DNA of 64,000 nt. Origin: Alteromonas sp. C1M14. GTDB lineage: Bacteria; Pseudomonadota; Gammaproteobacteria; Enterobacterales; Alteromonadaceae. This document shows positions 56,178-64,000 of this stretch, one piece after another (position 1 is the stretch's first letter; every line of letters starts with the position of its first letter). Under the pieces are notes generated by a model that was not told where the DNA came from, searched no databases, and saw nothing but the letters and a program-made list of their open reading frames with translations. The stretch spans positions 248,001-312,000 of the forward strand of contig NZ_JAHKQF010000008.1 in NCBI RefSeq assembly GCF_018860965.1, given 5' to 3'. A program made the translations under genes and the position numbers.

Positions 56178-56672
56178 TTATTCCACGTAGGGAATAAAGC
56201 GCCCCAATACAATCACCGCAGTCCACAAGCCAAGGGATAAAATGGCTGATAGTTTAATACTAATAGGTAAGTGAGTGGTGTCTTTTGCATCTCGATTACT
56301 ACGTGACTGATATCGGCCTAATAGCACGGATAGAAAACCAGCATTGATACACGCGAGCAGCACACAAAGCATTTTAAGCTGAAACGACGGGTTGATAAAA
56401 TACCGTTGGGGATCGCCGAAAATAAACAAGATCCCGGTGGTAAGGTTAATGAAAAAGCCGATAAGGGTGAGTGGTATAAAGCGACTAACGTTGGCCACGG
56501 ATATACCGCGAAATAGGCCCGCAAGTCGCAAATCAACGATTAGAAGTGAACCATATAACAAGCATAAACCGACAAAATGCAGGCTTTCTAATGTGGGCCA
56601 AACCCACATCTGGTTTTGAATGTATTGGTACAAGCTAGAGGCAAGCATCCAATGAGTTAGGGTGTCTAACAT
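56178..56672 (-). CDS. Four-helix membrane protein, paralogue A of a DUF6152 cassette
   Basis: 164 residues with about four hydrophobic helices. The first helix region has PTLESLHFVGLCLLYGSLLIVDLRLAGLF: a His followed by Gly, Gly and a DLRL turn, as in DUF2214/DUF6644-type proteins. The last helix ends VLGRFIPYVE, parallel to VAGRLIAYID in its neighbour, so the two genes are old duplicates. It is the last of three closely spaced genes (gaps of 9 and 21 bp). The conserved membrane His suggests cofactor or metal binding. No function is established. Confidence 0.75.
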   Translation of the reverse strand: MLDTLTHWMLASSLYQYIQNQMWVWPTLESLHFVGLCLLYGSLLIVDLRLAGLFRGISVANVSRFIPLTLIGFFINLTTGILFIFGDPQRYFINPSFQLKMLCVLLACINAGFLSVLLGRYQSRSNRDAKDTTHLPISIKLSAILSLGLWTAVIVLGRFIPYVE

Positions 56673-56681
56673 GTTGGCCTC

Positions 56682-57149
56682 TTAGTCGATATAAGCAATT
56701 AAACGTCCAGCCACAAGGGCTGATAACCATACCACTACTACGGCAGCAGCTTTGATACGCTGCTTGCCGGTAACGTCAGTTTGCATGGTATCTCGGGTAA
56801 GGGATGTACTGAGTAATACTCCCGTGAGGATCAACATTAATTTGATCCGAAACGGCCAGTTAAACCATGTGCTTGAGGCGCTTCCAATGAACAAAACACT
56901 GCCCGATATCACGTTGAGTATTAAACCTAATAACGCCACCTTCCAAAACCTATAAATGGGCATTTGGAGGGGATAGACACGAGGAAGTAACACGCTAATG
57001 GCTTGCATCAGCGATAAACCAACGATGGTGCCCATACCAATGGTGTGCAACGTTAAAAAGATTGGATAACCCCAAATGGATGTGGCTACCCAGTCTCCTA
57101 TTGCCGATTCCTCAAGCCAATATAAGCCGTTAAGTAAGGTGTCGTTCAC
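56682..57149 (-). CDS. Four-helix membrane protein, paralogue B of a DUF6152 cassette
   Basis: 155 residues with about four hydrophobic helices. It shares the pattern PIFLTLHTIGMGTIVGLSLM (His, then Gly-rich helix) and the end VAGRLIAYID with paralogue A, but has no DLRL turn. The GTG start has AGGAG upstream. It sits between the exported DUF6152 protein and paralogue A. A pair of unequal four-helix proteins could form an eight-helix unit comparable in size to CopD; that comparison is inference. Confidence 0.75.
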   Translation of the reverse strand: MNDTLLNGLYWLEESAIGDWVATSIWGYPIFLTLHTIGMGTIVGLSLMQAISVLLPRVYPLQMPIYRFWKVALLGLILNVISGSVLFIGSASSTWFNWPFRIKLMLILTGVLLSTSLTRDTMQTDVTGKQRIKAAAVVVVWLSALVAGRLIAYID

Positions 57150-57170
57150 CGCTAGCTCCTAGTGCGACCG

Positions 57171-58319
57171 TTATTCTGCGTTGACGTTGGTAAGATCATC
57201 GCAGTTATAAGGTAAGTAGCTCGACTTGGTAAGTTTTACATCGTCTTCACCGGTTACTTTCTCTTTGAGATATAGGGGATCTTCAATTTCATATTCACGA
57301 TGAAGGGTTAAGCCATCTTCACTGAGGGTAAAGCGTTCAACGATGTGCAACTGATCGCTGTTTGGGATAGTGCCTCTGCGACCGGGCGTTACACGAACAT
57401 AACCGGGTGTGAAGCCTACGGTGTCTACCACTAATGCACCATCTTCCCATTTTCCGATAGAGTGACCGGCAATGGTGGGAGTCATGTCTTTAGGGTGGGC
57501 ATCTAAATCAAGATGAATGGTACGGGTAATGGTCATAAAACCATACTTGATGGTAATGTCATCTTCCGTTTGTTGGATTTCATTTACCAGTTGATCAAAT
57601 GTCCAATCATCCAAAATGCTGGTTGGTTGGCAATGTAGACGGGGCATATCTTCCCTATCGAAATTGTCCAGTGCGTGTTCACCTGCGCCAGTAAGTTCTA
57701 CCACCGGACCTCTACCTCCTTCTGGCGGCTGGCCACCGGCGGAAGGCATGCCTCTATTACCCTTGGAAGGCGGTCCTTTTCGTGCCGTTTGGCCACTGCC
57801 TTGATTCGCGCCAGGCGGTGGACCTGGGCGTTGAGGTCGCATGGCTACCCAATTGCCATTTAAATTCAGTACGCCATCACCAAGGGTGGTTTGCCGAGCA
57901 TGGATTAGTACATTTCCTTCATCATCCAGGACTGAACTGCGGTCAAGTTCAGTACCATCGGCAAATAAGATCTTGTTGGCATGGCACTCCAATTTCCCGT
58001 TACGGCCTGGTGAACCAACAATGGTCAGTTCTTTGCCCTTTGCGAAGGTGCGGCTGGTCCATCCTGCGCGACGTAGTGCACTGCCTGTACCTAATTCGCA
58101 GCGCCAACTTTCTGTCTCACCCTGGGCATTTTCAGTATCGAAATACACATACGCATGGGGGTTAACGAGCTTAATTTTAGTGATCACACCGGACAGGGTG
58201 ACTTTCTTAGACATATCAAATTGTCCATTCACACCGTGGTGAGCGTAGCTTGCTGATGTGCTAAGTAAACACGCAGCAAACACCGAACAACGAAGTTTTG
58301 AAAATGAAAAATGGATCAT
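57171..58319 (-). CDS. Exported DUF6152-family protein with extra C-terminal domain
   Basis: 382 residues. The signal peptide ends SYA at residue 26, so the mature protein would begin His27-His28-Gly. The DUF6152 part (27 to about 130) has HHGVNGQFDMSKKVTLSGVIT, VNPHAYVYFD with His55, and RRAGWTSRTFAKGKELTIVG. A Pro/Gly/Arg low-complexity linker follows (about 160-205). The C-terminal domain (about 210-382) has AGHSIGKWEDGALVVDTVGFTPG and LHIVERFTLSEDGLTLHREYEIEDP, a separate family of exported proteins of unknown role that I recognise from other genomes. It is the first gene of the three-gene cassette. Periplasmic; function unknown. Confidence 0.82.
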   Translation of the reverse strand: MIHFSFSKLRCSVFAACLLSTSASYAHHGVNGQFDMSKKVTLSGVITKIKLVNPHAYVYFDTENAQGETESWRCELGTGSALRRAGWTSRTFAKGKELTIVGSPGRNGKLECHANKILFADGTELDRSSVLDDEGNVLIHARQTTLGDGVLNLNGNWVAMRPQRPGPPPGANQGSGQTARKGPPSKGNRGMPSAGGQPPEGGRGPVVELTGAGEHALDNFDREDMPRLHCQPTSILDDWTFDQLVNEIQQTEDDITIKYGFMTITRTIHLDLDAHPKDMTPTIAGHSIGKWEDGALVVDTVGFTPGYVRVTPGRRGTIPNSDQLHIVERFTLSEDGLTLHREYEIEDPLYLKEKVTGEDDVKLTKSSYLPYNCDDLTNVNAE

Positions 58320-58589
58320 GGGAAATGTTCATGCACCTTACAAAAATAATGAACACATTATATTTTCCTCTTTACACAACTCAATTACCTGTGGAGTAAA
58401 GGTTTGTAAGAGTCTCCAAGCCATCTTTACAAATCTCACGGCGGCAAATAAAACGGTTAGCTTTACGTATTGCATACACAGGTTTAGCGAACCTTGACGA
58501 TTTTTGACCCTATATATTGTTCTAAATAGGTGTATTGGCCAAATGACATTTGGCATTGTAATTTTTCTAATAGCTTGAGGAAGAGCATT

Positions 58590-59216
58590 ATGAGGCTACG
58601 AACGTTTATATCTTCTATAGTGGTTGTGTCATTGCTAAGTGGATGTGCCGTGTTTCCTGGCGCTCGTGGACATGGCCGTCTTCATGTCGCTGGTGGCGGT
58701 GGCGGTGGCGCTGAAGCACTGGTACTGGGCGTGGGGATCGGTGCACTGGTTGCAGGAGCCATTGCTGCCCCAAAGTACAAGCCGGGTCATAAACTGGCTC
58801 GGCTGCCAGAGGGGGCAAGAAAAATACACTACCATGGTAAGTTGTATCGATATCACAATGGCGTGTATTACCGGTATGTTGATAACGCATTTCGAGTAGT
58901 GCAACCTCCGTTGGGAATGCTTATCCCGGCATTGCCACCGAGTGCTGATACACTGGTTGTTAACGGCAAAGTTTATTATGTCGTGGAAGGCGTGTATTAC
59001 TACCACGCAAATGAGGGTTATGTGGTTGTGGAGCAACCGAAAATCCAAAGCGCCGTGGATAAAACTTACAAACCCGGTCATTTCTATTCAGAATTGCCGA
59101 AAAAGGCACAGCCTGTCACCATTAATAATGTTCAGTATTTCACCTACGGTGGGGTCTTTTTCTTACCCCAATCTGTTGACGGCGGTGTGAAATATTTAGT
59201 GGTGACATTTGATTAA
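58590..59216 (+). CDS. Lipoprotein built from three internal repeats (DUF6515-like)
   Basis: 208 residues starting at the ATG after GAGGAAGAG; upstream in-frame codons lack a ribosome site. Lipobox LLSGC (Cys19), then a glycine-rich stretch and one hydrophobic segment (ALVLGVGIGALVAGAIAAP). The rest is a threefold repeat, LPxxAxxIxxxGxxYxYxxGVYY, starting near LARLPEGARKI, IPALPPSADTL and YSELPKKAQPV, with YKPGH before copies 1 and 3. It is rich in Tyr and Val. The repeat recalls DUF6515 and similar SH3-like surface lipoproteins. The function is unknown; an envelope-associated role is likely. Confidence 0.8.
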   Translation: MRLRTFISSIVVVSLLSGCAVFPGARGHGRLHVAGGGGGGAEALVLGVGIGALVAGAIAAPKYKPGHKLARLPEGARKIHYHGKLYRYHNGVYYRYVDNAFRVVQPPLGMLIPALPPSADTLVVNGKVYYVVEGVYYYHANEGYVVVEQPKIQSAVDKTYKPGHFYSELPKKAQPVTINNVQYFTYGGVFFLPQSVDGGVKYLVVTFD

Positions 59217-59246
59217 AAGGCATCCTATGGTGTTAACGGGACAACC

Positions 59247-60143
59247 TTATTGGTGTGGCGTTAACACGCTTTTTGCTACTTGCTTAACGGCCTGACTTAG
59301 TCGTGCCATGGCATCGGATTCTAATGATATCCAATGCCAGAACAAAGAAACGGCAAGGTGCTTTTGCGGAAAGAGAGGGATCAGGCGGCCTTGCGCTATT
59401 TCTTTGGTAATTTGTAGCGTGGGCAATAGTGCCCACGCTACACCTTCTACAGCCATATTCACAAACCCATGAGAAGAGGGATACCAATGACAGGTGGTAA
59501 CACGGGGGCGCATATTCAAACAGCTTTGCTGATAATCACCCAATAAGGTGACATCGTATTCATCGTAAAGTAAACCGGGCGCAGCCATCACCGCCTCAGG
59601 GGTATAGTGTTCGCCCAAATATCGGTTAATGTAATCTGGTGAAGCATAGAGCTGATAATTCATATTCCCCAATAGCACCGACTGACCGCCGGTTACGGGG
59701 GTGCCTATCTGGCTAATACACGCCATCACTTCACCTTGTTGTAATAACTGTCGGGTTTGGGTCTGATCGGCATTGTACACATGAACCGGGTTAGGCCTTT
59801 GTGCGGCAAATTTTTTCATGACGGAGGCAAACCATGTGGCCAAAACATCATTGTTAATCGCCACGGATAATGGTGAGGCAACGGTGTCTACACCGGCAAC
59901 AGCACTGAGTGATTCTTCCAATACGCTCACTTTTTGATAATGGACAAGCAACTGTCGGCCAAGTGGGGTGGCGGTGACGGGTTTCGTTCTTACCAATACC
60001 GGTCCGCCAACCTGTTGCTCTAAGCGTTTAATCTTTTGTGAGACCGCAGATTGGGTAAGATTGAGCACCTGTGCACCCTTGTCGAATCCACCGAAACGCA
60101 AAACTTCACTAAAGCAATGTAGCGCCGCATAATCCAACATCAT
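59247..60143 (-). CDS. argP: LysR-family regulator ArgP
   Basis: 298 residues. Winged helix LDYAALHCFSEVLRFGGFDKGAQVLNLTQSAVSQKIKRLEQQVGGPVLVRT, then a binding domain with SVAINNDVLATWFASVM, QTRQLLQQGEVMACISQ and WYPSSHGFVNMAVEGVAWALLPTL, all matching ArgP (IciA). ArgP activates argO and other genes in response to arginine and lysine. Here it is divergent from argO, as expected. Two adjacent ATG codons could start it. Confidence 0.9.
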   Translation of the reverse strand: MMLDYAALHCFSEVLRFGGFDKGAQVLNLTQSAVSQKIKRLEQQVGGPVLVRTKPVTATPLGRQLLVHYQKVSVLEESLSAVAGVDTVASPLSVAINNDVLATWFASVMKKFAAQRPNPVHVYNADQTQTRQLLQQGEVMACISQIGTPVTGGQSVLLGNMNYQLYASPDYINRYLGEHYTPEAVMAAPGLLYDEYDVTLLGDYQQSCLNMRPRVTTCHWYPSSHGFVNMAVEGVAWALLPTLQITKEIAQGRLIPLFPQKHLAVSLFWHWISLESDAMARLSQAVKQVAKSVLTPHQ

Positions 60144-60269
60144 TTACTGCCTTAAAAATTATTAAATTAATTAATGATAAATAAATTTGATTAATTTAAT
60201 TAAATATTCATTTGCCGATAAAATCAACGGCAATTTCAGCCAAGTAGATACAAAGTAAAGGGGAGAGAC

Positions 60270-60872
60270 ATGGTTTCGGCAATGCTCAGTGGATTAGTTA
60301 TGGGTGGGACATTGATTATTGCCATCGGTGCGCAAAACAGTTTTCTGATCGAGCAATCCCTTAAACGCCAGTGGACATGGCTATTTGTTCTATTGTTTAT
60401 TTTAAGTGATGCCATTTCCATTAGCTTAGGGGCTATGGGGTTTGGATTGTTATTACAACAATATCCGCTTTTGATTTCTGTAACAAAGTGGGCCGGCGTG
60501 CTTTTCCTTGTGTGGTTTGCCTACAACAAATTACAGGCATCGATGAAAGACGATGCCATGATCTTAGCCATGGCTAATAAGCAAACATCGTTTAAACGGG
60601 CCGTACTTACCGCCCTTGCTGTAACTTGGTTAAACCCCCATTTTTACTTAGATACCCTGCTACTTATGGGGAATTTAGCCAGTCAATGGCAAGAAAATAA
60701 ATGGTGGTTTGTTGGCGGGGCTATCCTTGCCTCAGTGATTTGGTTTGTGGGTATAAGTACCTTAACTGCTTACTTTGCATCTCATATGCAACGGCCTGTT
60801 TTCTGGCGTTGGTTCAATCGCGTCAATGCCCTTGTCTTAGGGGCGGTGAGTGTACAACTTGCCAGCTTATAA
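60270..60872 (+). CDS. argO: Arginine exporter ArgO (LysE family)
   Basis: 200 residues, about six helices. LysE signature: MVMGGTLIIAIGAQNSFLIEQSLKR-like N-terminus (GLVMGGTLIIAIGAQNSFLI), LFILSDAISISLGAMGFG, KWAGVLFLVWFAYNKLQA and VTWLNPHFYLDTLLLMG. Exports L-arginine and possibly lysine. The 126-bp divergent region is very AT-rich with TTAATTAA-type repeats and a small hairpin TTGCCG/CGGCAA at 60212-60233, where ArgP probably binds. Confidence 0.93.
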   Translation: MVSAMLSGLVMGGTLIIAIGAQNSFLIEQSLKRQWTWLFVLLFILSDAISISLGAMGFGLLLQQYPLLISVTKWAGVLFLVWFAYNKLQASMKDDAMILAMANKQTSFKRAVLTALAVTWLNPHFYLDTLLLMGNLASQWQENKWWFVGGAILASVIWFVGISTLTAYFASHMQRPVFWRWFNRVNALVLGAVSVQLASL

Positions 60873-60943
60873 AAAGCAGCACACGGTATAAATGTAACCC
60901 GCCGCTTCTCTTTATTAATGCCACAGAGGGCGGCTTTTCTCGG

Positions 60944-61591
60944 TTAGCTGTACATGTTGTGTATTAACCGTTTTAGGTAATCTACCAATTCTTCTTCAGG
61001 CCGAGAAAACAGTGGTTTTAGTGGGGTGGGAAGATCAGGGTTTACGATCATCAACATCAAACAAGGCGCCATAAAGGTAAAAAGACGGTAAGTGGTGTTT
61101 ATGTCTTCTGGATCGTAATGTTTGCCGCAGGCGCCAGCAATAACGTTGGCGATGATCCGCGTGCGAGTATGGGCCTCTTTCATCAATACCGTTTCCATCA
61201 GTGGCGAAGGCGATACAATCTCTCTGGCCCAGACTTTGCCATGCCAATCCCGTTTTTTAATGATGTTGGTAATGACATGACGGATGAGGGCATCAAGTTT
61301 GGTCTCATAACTGACATCACTACTTTTCAAACTGTCGATAAAGTCCCAGTGCAAAAAATGTTCTATGGCCGCTGAAAAAACCTGCTCGTAGAGGCCGTCT
61401 TTACCATTAAAATGGTAATTAATCGCGGCGGTATTCACCTTCGCGCGCTCACAAATATCTTTGGCCGATGTATTGTGGTATCCGCGCTGAGCAAATAGTT
61501 CGCCAGCTATTGAGAGGATTTTTTGTTTGGTTTCTTCGCCGTCTGCACGACCTTTTCTTTTATTCACGTCTAAAATGTTATTGATATACAT
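60944..61591 (-). CDS. cecR: TetR-family regulator CecR (YbiH)
   Basis: 215 residues. N-terminal helix-turn-helix ETKQKILSIAGELFAQRGYHNTSAKDICERAKVNTAAINYHFNGKDGLYEQVF, then a ligand-binding domain with REIVSPSPLMETVL, as in YbiH/CecR. In E. coli CecR controls ybhGFSR and affects sensitivity to antibiotics such as cefoperazone and chloramphenicol. Here the ybhG-ybhF genes are divergent from it with a perfect palindrome between, so direct control and autoregulation are likely. Confidence 0.87.
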   Translation of the reverse strand: MYINNILDVNKRKGRADGEETKQKILSIAGELFAQRGYHNTSAKDICERAKVNTAAINYHFNGKDGLYEQVFSAAIEHFLHWDFIDSLKSSDVSYETKLDALIRHVITNIIKKRDWHGKVWAREIVSPSPLMETVLMKEAHTRTRIIANVIAGACGKHYDPEDINTTYRLFTFMAPCLMLMIVNPDLPTPLKPLFSRPEEELVDYLKRLIHNMYS

Positions 61592-61621
61592 TTAATTGCA
61601 CTTTACCGAGATGTTAGTTGA

Positions 61622-61639
61622 AATTCAAATTTGAATTTA
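61622..61639. promoter_or_regulatory. Palindromic operator between cecR and ybhG
   Basis: AAATTCAAATTTGAATTT, a perfect 18-bp palindrome 30 bp from the cecR start and 42 bp from ybhG. It is the likely CecR site. Confidence 0.7.
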
Positions 61640-61681
61640 ATATTGTGGTGATTAAAACCATTTCCATAGGGCGAAAGAGTA

Positions 61682-62671
61682 ATGGGTAAAAAAGTTGGCA
61701 TTGTACTTATTGGGTTAATTATCGTTGCTGCAGCGTTCTATGCATTTTACGAACAGAGCGACGGAGAGTCGCAGATAACCCTTTACGGAAATGTGGATAT
61801 TCGGCAAGTTTCTTTGGCATTTACCCAATCGGATCGAATCGAAACGGTGAACGCTGAAGAAGGGGATGCGGTCAAGGCTGGCGACGTGATTGCCACCTTA
61901 GATAATACAATTTACCGCTTAAAGCTGCAGCAAAGCGAAGCGCAAATTGCCGCTCAACAGGCGCTGGTGGACAAACTTAACGCTGGCCCTCGCAAACAGG
62001 AAGTGGCTCAGGCCACGGCGGTAGTCAATCAATTAAATGCCAATGTAAATATTGCCCAAGCTCGGCTTAAAAGGTTGTTATCCGTAGAAAGTAAAACCCA
62101 AGGGCAAGGGGTTAGCGCACAAGATATAGATGAGGCAAAAGATAATGTAACGGCGGCCACAGCGGCGTTAGACAAAGCGAAAGCCAATGCCGATTTAGTT
62201 AAAGAAGGGCCCCGTAAAGAAGATATTTTGCAAGCTAAAGCCCAGTTAGGTGTTTTGCAATCGCAAGGGGATTTATTAAAAGAGCAACTGGCCAGAACCC
62301 AACTGATTGCGCCAAGCGACGGTGTGGTAAGAGCCCGATTACTGGAGCCTGGCGATATTGCATCGCCGGTAAAACCCGTGGTGTCATTGGCACTTACCTC
62401 ACCGAAGTGGATCCGTGTTTATATTAACGAGGTGCAGTTAGCGTCGGTTAATGTGGGCGATCAGGCACGTATTACGGTTGATGGGTTAGCTACCGCTCTT
62501 GCGGGCACGGTAACGTTTATTTCGTCGGTCGCCGAGTTCACCCCTAAAAATGTAGAGACAGAAGATTTACGCACTTCCTTGGTGTACGAAATGCGCGTGC
62601 GAGTGGCAGACGATGATAATCGGCTTAAGCTAGGCATGCCTGCTACAGTTGTGTTTCCGTTGGGAGACTAA
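61682..62671 (+). CDS. ybhG: Membrane fusion protein YbhG (HlyD family)
   Basis: Periplasmic adaptor of the YbhGFSR multidrug ABC exporter. 329 residues: one N-terminal helix (VGIVLIGLIIVAAAFYAFY), a lipoyl half-motif VSLAFTQSDRIETVNAEEGDAVKAGDVIATLDNTIYRL, a helical hairpin (about 90-195), the second lipoyl half LIAPSDGVVRARLLEPGDIASPVKPVVSLA, and beta domains. The duplicated KLNAGPRKQEV/LVKEGPRKEDI turns are typical of YbhG. It is followed by ybhF after five bases. Confidence 0.93.
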   Translation: MGKKVGIVLIGLIIVAAAFYAFYEQSDGESQITLYGNVDIRQVSLAFTQSDRIETVNAEEGDAVKAGDVIATLDNTIYRLKLQQSEAQIAAQQALVDKLNAGPRKQEVAQATAVVNQLNANVNIAQARLKRLLSVESKTQGQGVSAQDIDEAKDNVTAATAALDKAKANADLVKEGPRKEDILQAKAQLGVLQSQGDLLKEQLARTQLIAPSDGVVRARLLEPGDIASPVKPVVSLALTSPKWIRVYINEVQLASVNVGDQARITVDGLATALAGTVTFISSVAEFTPKNVETEDLRTSLVYEMRVRVADDDNRLKLGMPATVVFPLGD

Positions 62672-62676
62672 GGCAT

Positions 62677-64000
62677 ATGACTTCTGCTGTGGTGCAGGCT
62701 GAGGCGTTAAACAAGGTCTTCATCAATAAACAAAAAAAAGAGCAGGTGGTGGCGCTAGCGTCGCTAGATATGTGCGTAAAAAAAGGCGAACTCACGGCTT
62801 TGGTGGGCCCAGATGGTGCCGGTAAAACCACGTTGCTACGCCTCATCGCCGGACTCATGACACCCACGCAAGGCCGCTTGAGCGTTTTAGATATTGATAT
62901 GTACGCTCACCCACAACAAGTACAAAATCTCATCAGTTATATGCCACAACGTTTCGGCTTGTATGAAGATCTTAGTGTGCAAGAAAATTTAGATTTGTAC
63001 GCGGATCTTCATGGTGTGCCTGCTGATGAAAGACATAGCCGATACCAACGTCTATTGACCATGACCAATTTGGCCGATTTTACCGCCCGTCCAGCGGGAA
63101 AGTTATCAGGGGGCATGAAGCAAAAATTGGGGCTAGCGTGTACCCTAGTCAGATCTCCGCAGCTCTTGTTACTCGACGAGCCTACGGTGGGCGTGGATCC
63201 GTTATCCCGCCAAGAATTGTGGAAAATTATTTTACAACTGGTGGAGGAAGAGTCGTTAACGGTTATTGTTAGCACCGCCTATTTAGATGAGGCGGCACGT
63301 TGCCAGCAGGTTCATCTATTGCACGAAGGTAAAATACTGGTTTCGGGTTCACCAGATACCCTTACCCAACGCGCGCAAAATCAGTGTTATTTATTTACCC
63401 CGAACCCAGAACAAAAGCCCAGAGAATTACAAAGCGCGCTTTTAGACAAGTCTGATCTCGTCGTGGATGCAGTACCTCAAGGGGGGAGAGTTCGTTGTGT
63501 GTTACACCCCAATAACACTATAGAGGATGTGACAAAGGACATACCGTACAACAAGGTAGAGCCCGTTGTGCCGAGTCTAGAAGATGCCTTTATGATGTCT
63601 CTTAAAGAACATATGCCTTTGCAGTCGGTATCCGTGGAAAAACTGAAAAAGGACCACAAGGCCAAGCCAGATGCGTCCTCCCCCATTGTCTCAGTGAAGC
63701 AGTTGGTGAAAACCTTTGGCGACTTTACTGCCGTGGCTAAAACCTCCTTTGACGTATACCCCGGCGAAATTTTTGGTCTTTTGGGGCCTAATGGGGCCGG
63801 AAAAACCACCACCTTTCGTATGCTTTGCGGTTTATTGCCCGCGACCTCTGGTGTGCTAAGTGTGGCAGGAAAAAACCTGCGCACCGCCCGCGCTGATGCT
63901 CGGGGTCGAATTGGCTATGTGTCACAAAAATTCGCCCTGTATGGCAATTTAACGGTATATGAGAATTTACGCTTTTTCGCCGGTACCTATAATTTGTGGG
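62677..64000 (+). CDS. ybhF: ABC transporter ATPase YbhF, two ATPase domains, cut by window end
   Basis: Energy-coupling ATPase of the YbhGFSR exporter. The frame is open to the window edge; 441 codons are visible of about 580 expected. Domain 1: Walker A GPDGAGKTT, Q-loop MPQRFGLYEDLSVQENL, signature LSGGMKQKLGLACTL, Walker B LLLLDEPTVGVDP, then STAYLDEAARC. A linker with SLEDAFM follows. Domain 2: Walker A GPNGAGKTT and Q-loop VSQKFALYGNLTVYENL, after which the window ends. The two permease genes ybhS and ybhR are expected just beyond the edge. Confidence 0.93.
   Translation, partial: MTSAVVQAEALNKVFINKQKKEQVVALASLDMCVKKGELTALVGPDGAGKTTLLRLIAGLMTPTQGRLSVLDIDMYAHPQQVQNLISYMPQRFGLYEDLSVQENLDLYADLHGVPADERHSRYQRLLTMTNLADFTARPAGKLSGGMKQKLGLACTLVRSPQLLLLDEPTVGVDPLSRQELWKIILQLVEEESLTVIVSTAYLDEAARCQQVHLLHEGKILVSGSPDTLTQRAQNQCYLFTPNPEQKPRELQSALLDKSDLVVDAVPQGGRVRCVLHPNNTIEDVTKDIPYNKVEPVVPSLEDAFMMSLKEHMPLQSVSVEKLKKDHKAKPDASSPIVSVKQLVKTFGDFTAVAKTSFDVYPGEIFGLLGPNGAGKTTTFRMLCGLLPATSGVLSVAGKNLRTARADARGRIGYVSQKFALYGNLTVYENLRFFAGTYNLW

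Noticed and set aside
57616..58242. Plus-strand frames of up to 133 codons opposite the DUF6152 gene
   Set aside because: The minus-strand protein has a signal peptide, family motifs and operon context; the opposite frames have none.
60160..60215. AT-rich TTAATTAA repeats between argP and argO considered as a mobile element or attachment site
   Set aside because: Short, without flanking duplications or an integrase; better explained as an AT-rich regulator-binding promoter.
1..64000. CRISPR arrays, tRNA/rRNA genes, insertion sequences, prophage or defence systems
   Set aside because: I saw no spaced repeats, tRNA cloverleaf, transposase, integrase or phage gene. SbcCD is ordinary repair machinery, not a defence cluster here.

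Overview
The window looks like chromosomal DNA of a marine gammaproteobacterium, most likely an Alteromonadaceae relative (Alteromonas/Paraglaciecola type). The reasons are the epd-pgk-aldolase cluster, very large PstC/PstA permeases, a TonB-dependent receptor next to LacI-regulated sugar genes, a secreted Ser-type sulfatase with its maturase, a SO_0444-type metal permease, and repeated GGDEF proteins. The taxonomic call is inference from gene content. I see no rRNA, tRNA, insertion sequence, prophage or CRISPR array.

Layout. Nt 1-4.4 kb: the end of epd, then pgk and a class I fructose-bisphosphate aldolase, followed by a membrane diguanylate cyclase. Nt 4.4-15.6 kb is a phosphate block: ppx and ppk (with a candidate Pho box), gcvR, pstC-pstA-pstB-phoU and pit. 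No pstS or phoBR is present. Nt 15.6-21.6 kb: a tandem universal stress protein, OxyR, a PHP-type phosphatase, a small membrane protein, a YafJ-like amidotransferase, a TrhA/hemolysin III protein and YigZ. Nt 21.7-33 kb: a DUF885 peptidase, sbcD-sbcC, a metal permease coupled to a ZntR-like MerR regulator, a patatin-like lipase and the ABC-F protein YbiT.

Nt 33-41 kb is a beta-glucoside/beta-glucan locus. GH3 and an MFS transporter diverge from GH1, a LacI regulator and a second MFS transporter, around two palindromic operators. Nt 41-48.5 kb holds a second diguanylate cyclase, a LysR regulator divergent from a sulfatase and its anSME maturase, a Tsx-like outer-membrane barrel and glyoxalase I. 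Nt 48.5-55 kb is a trehalose-type regulon: a TonB receptor, a LacI regulator, an MFS transporter and a GH37 trehalase, tied together by three near-identical operators.

Nt 55-64 kb: a class II cyclic-nucleotide phosphodiesterase; a little-studied three-gene cassette (a DUF6152 protein and two paralogous four-helix membrane proteins); a repeat-built lipoprotein; argP/argO; and cecR divergent from ybhG-ybhF, with ybhF running off the end.

Most of the window is ordinary, well-conserved chromosome. The least explained piece is the DUF6152 cassette at 56178-58319. Its exported protein would begin with His-His after signal cleavage, which suggests, but does not prove, copper or redox chemistry. Other points of note are the predicted leaderless mRNA of the MerR regulator, its Cys-to-Asp change at a metal-ligand position, and the class I aldolase in the position usually held by a class II enzyme. 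Several genes appear to start with TTG or GTG, chosen on Shine-Dalgarno spacing.
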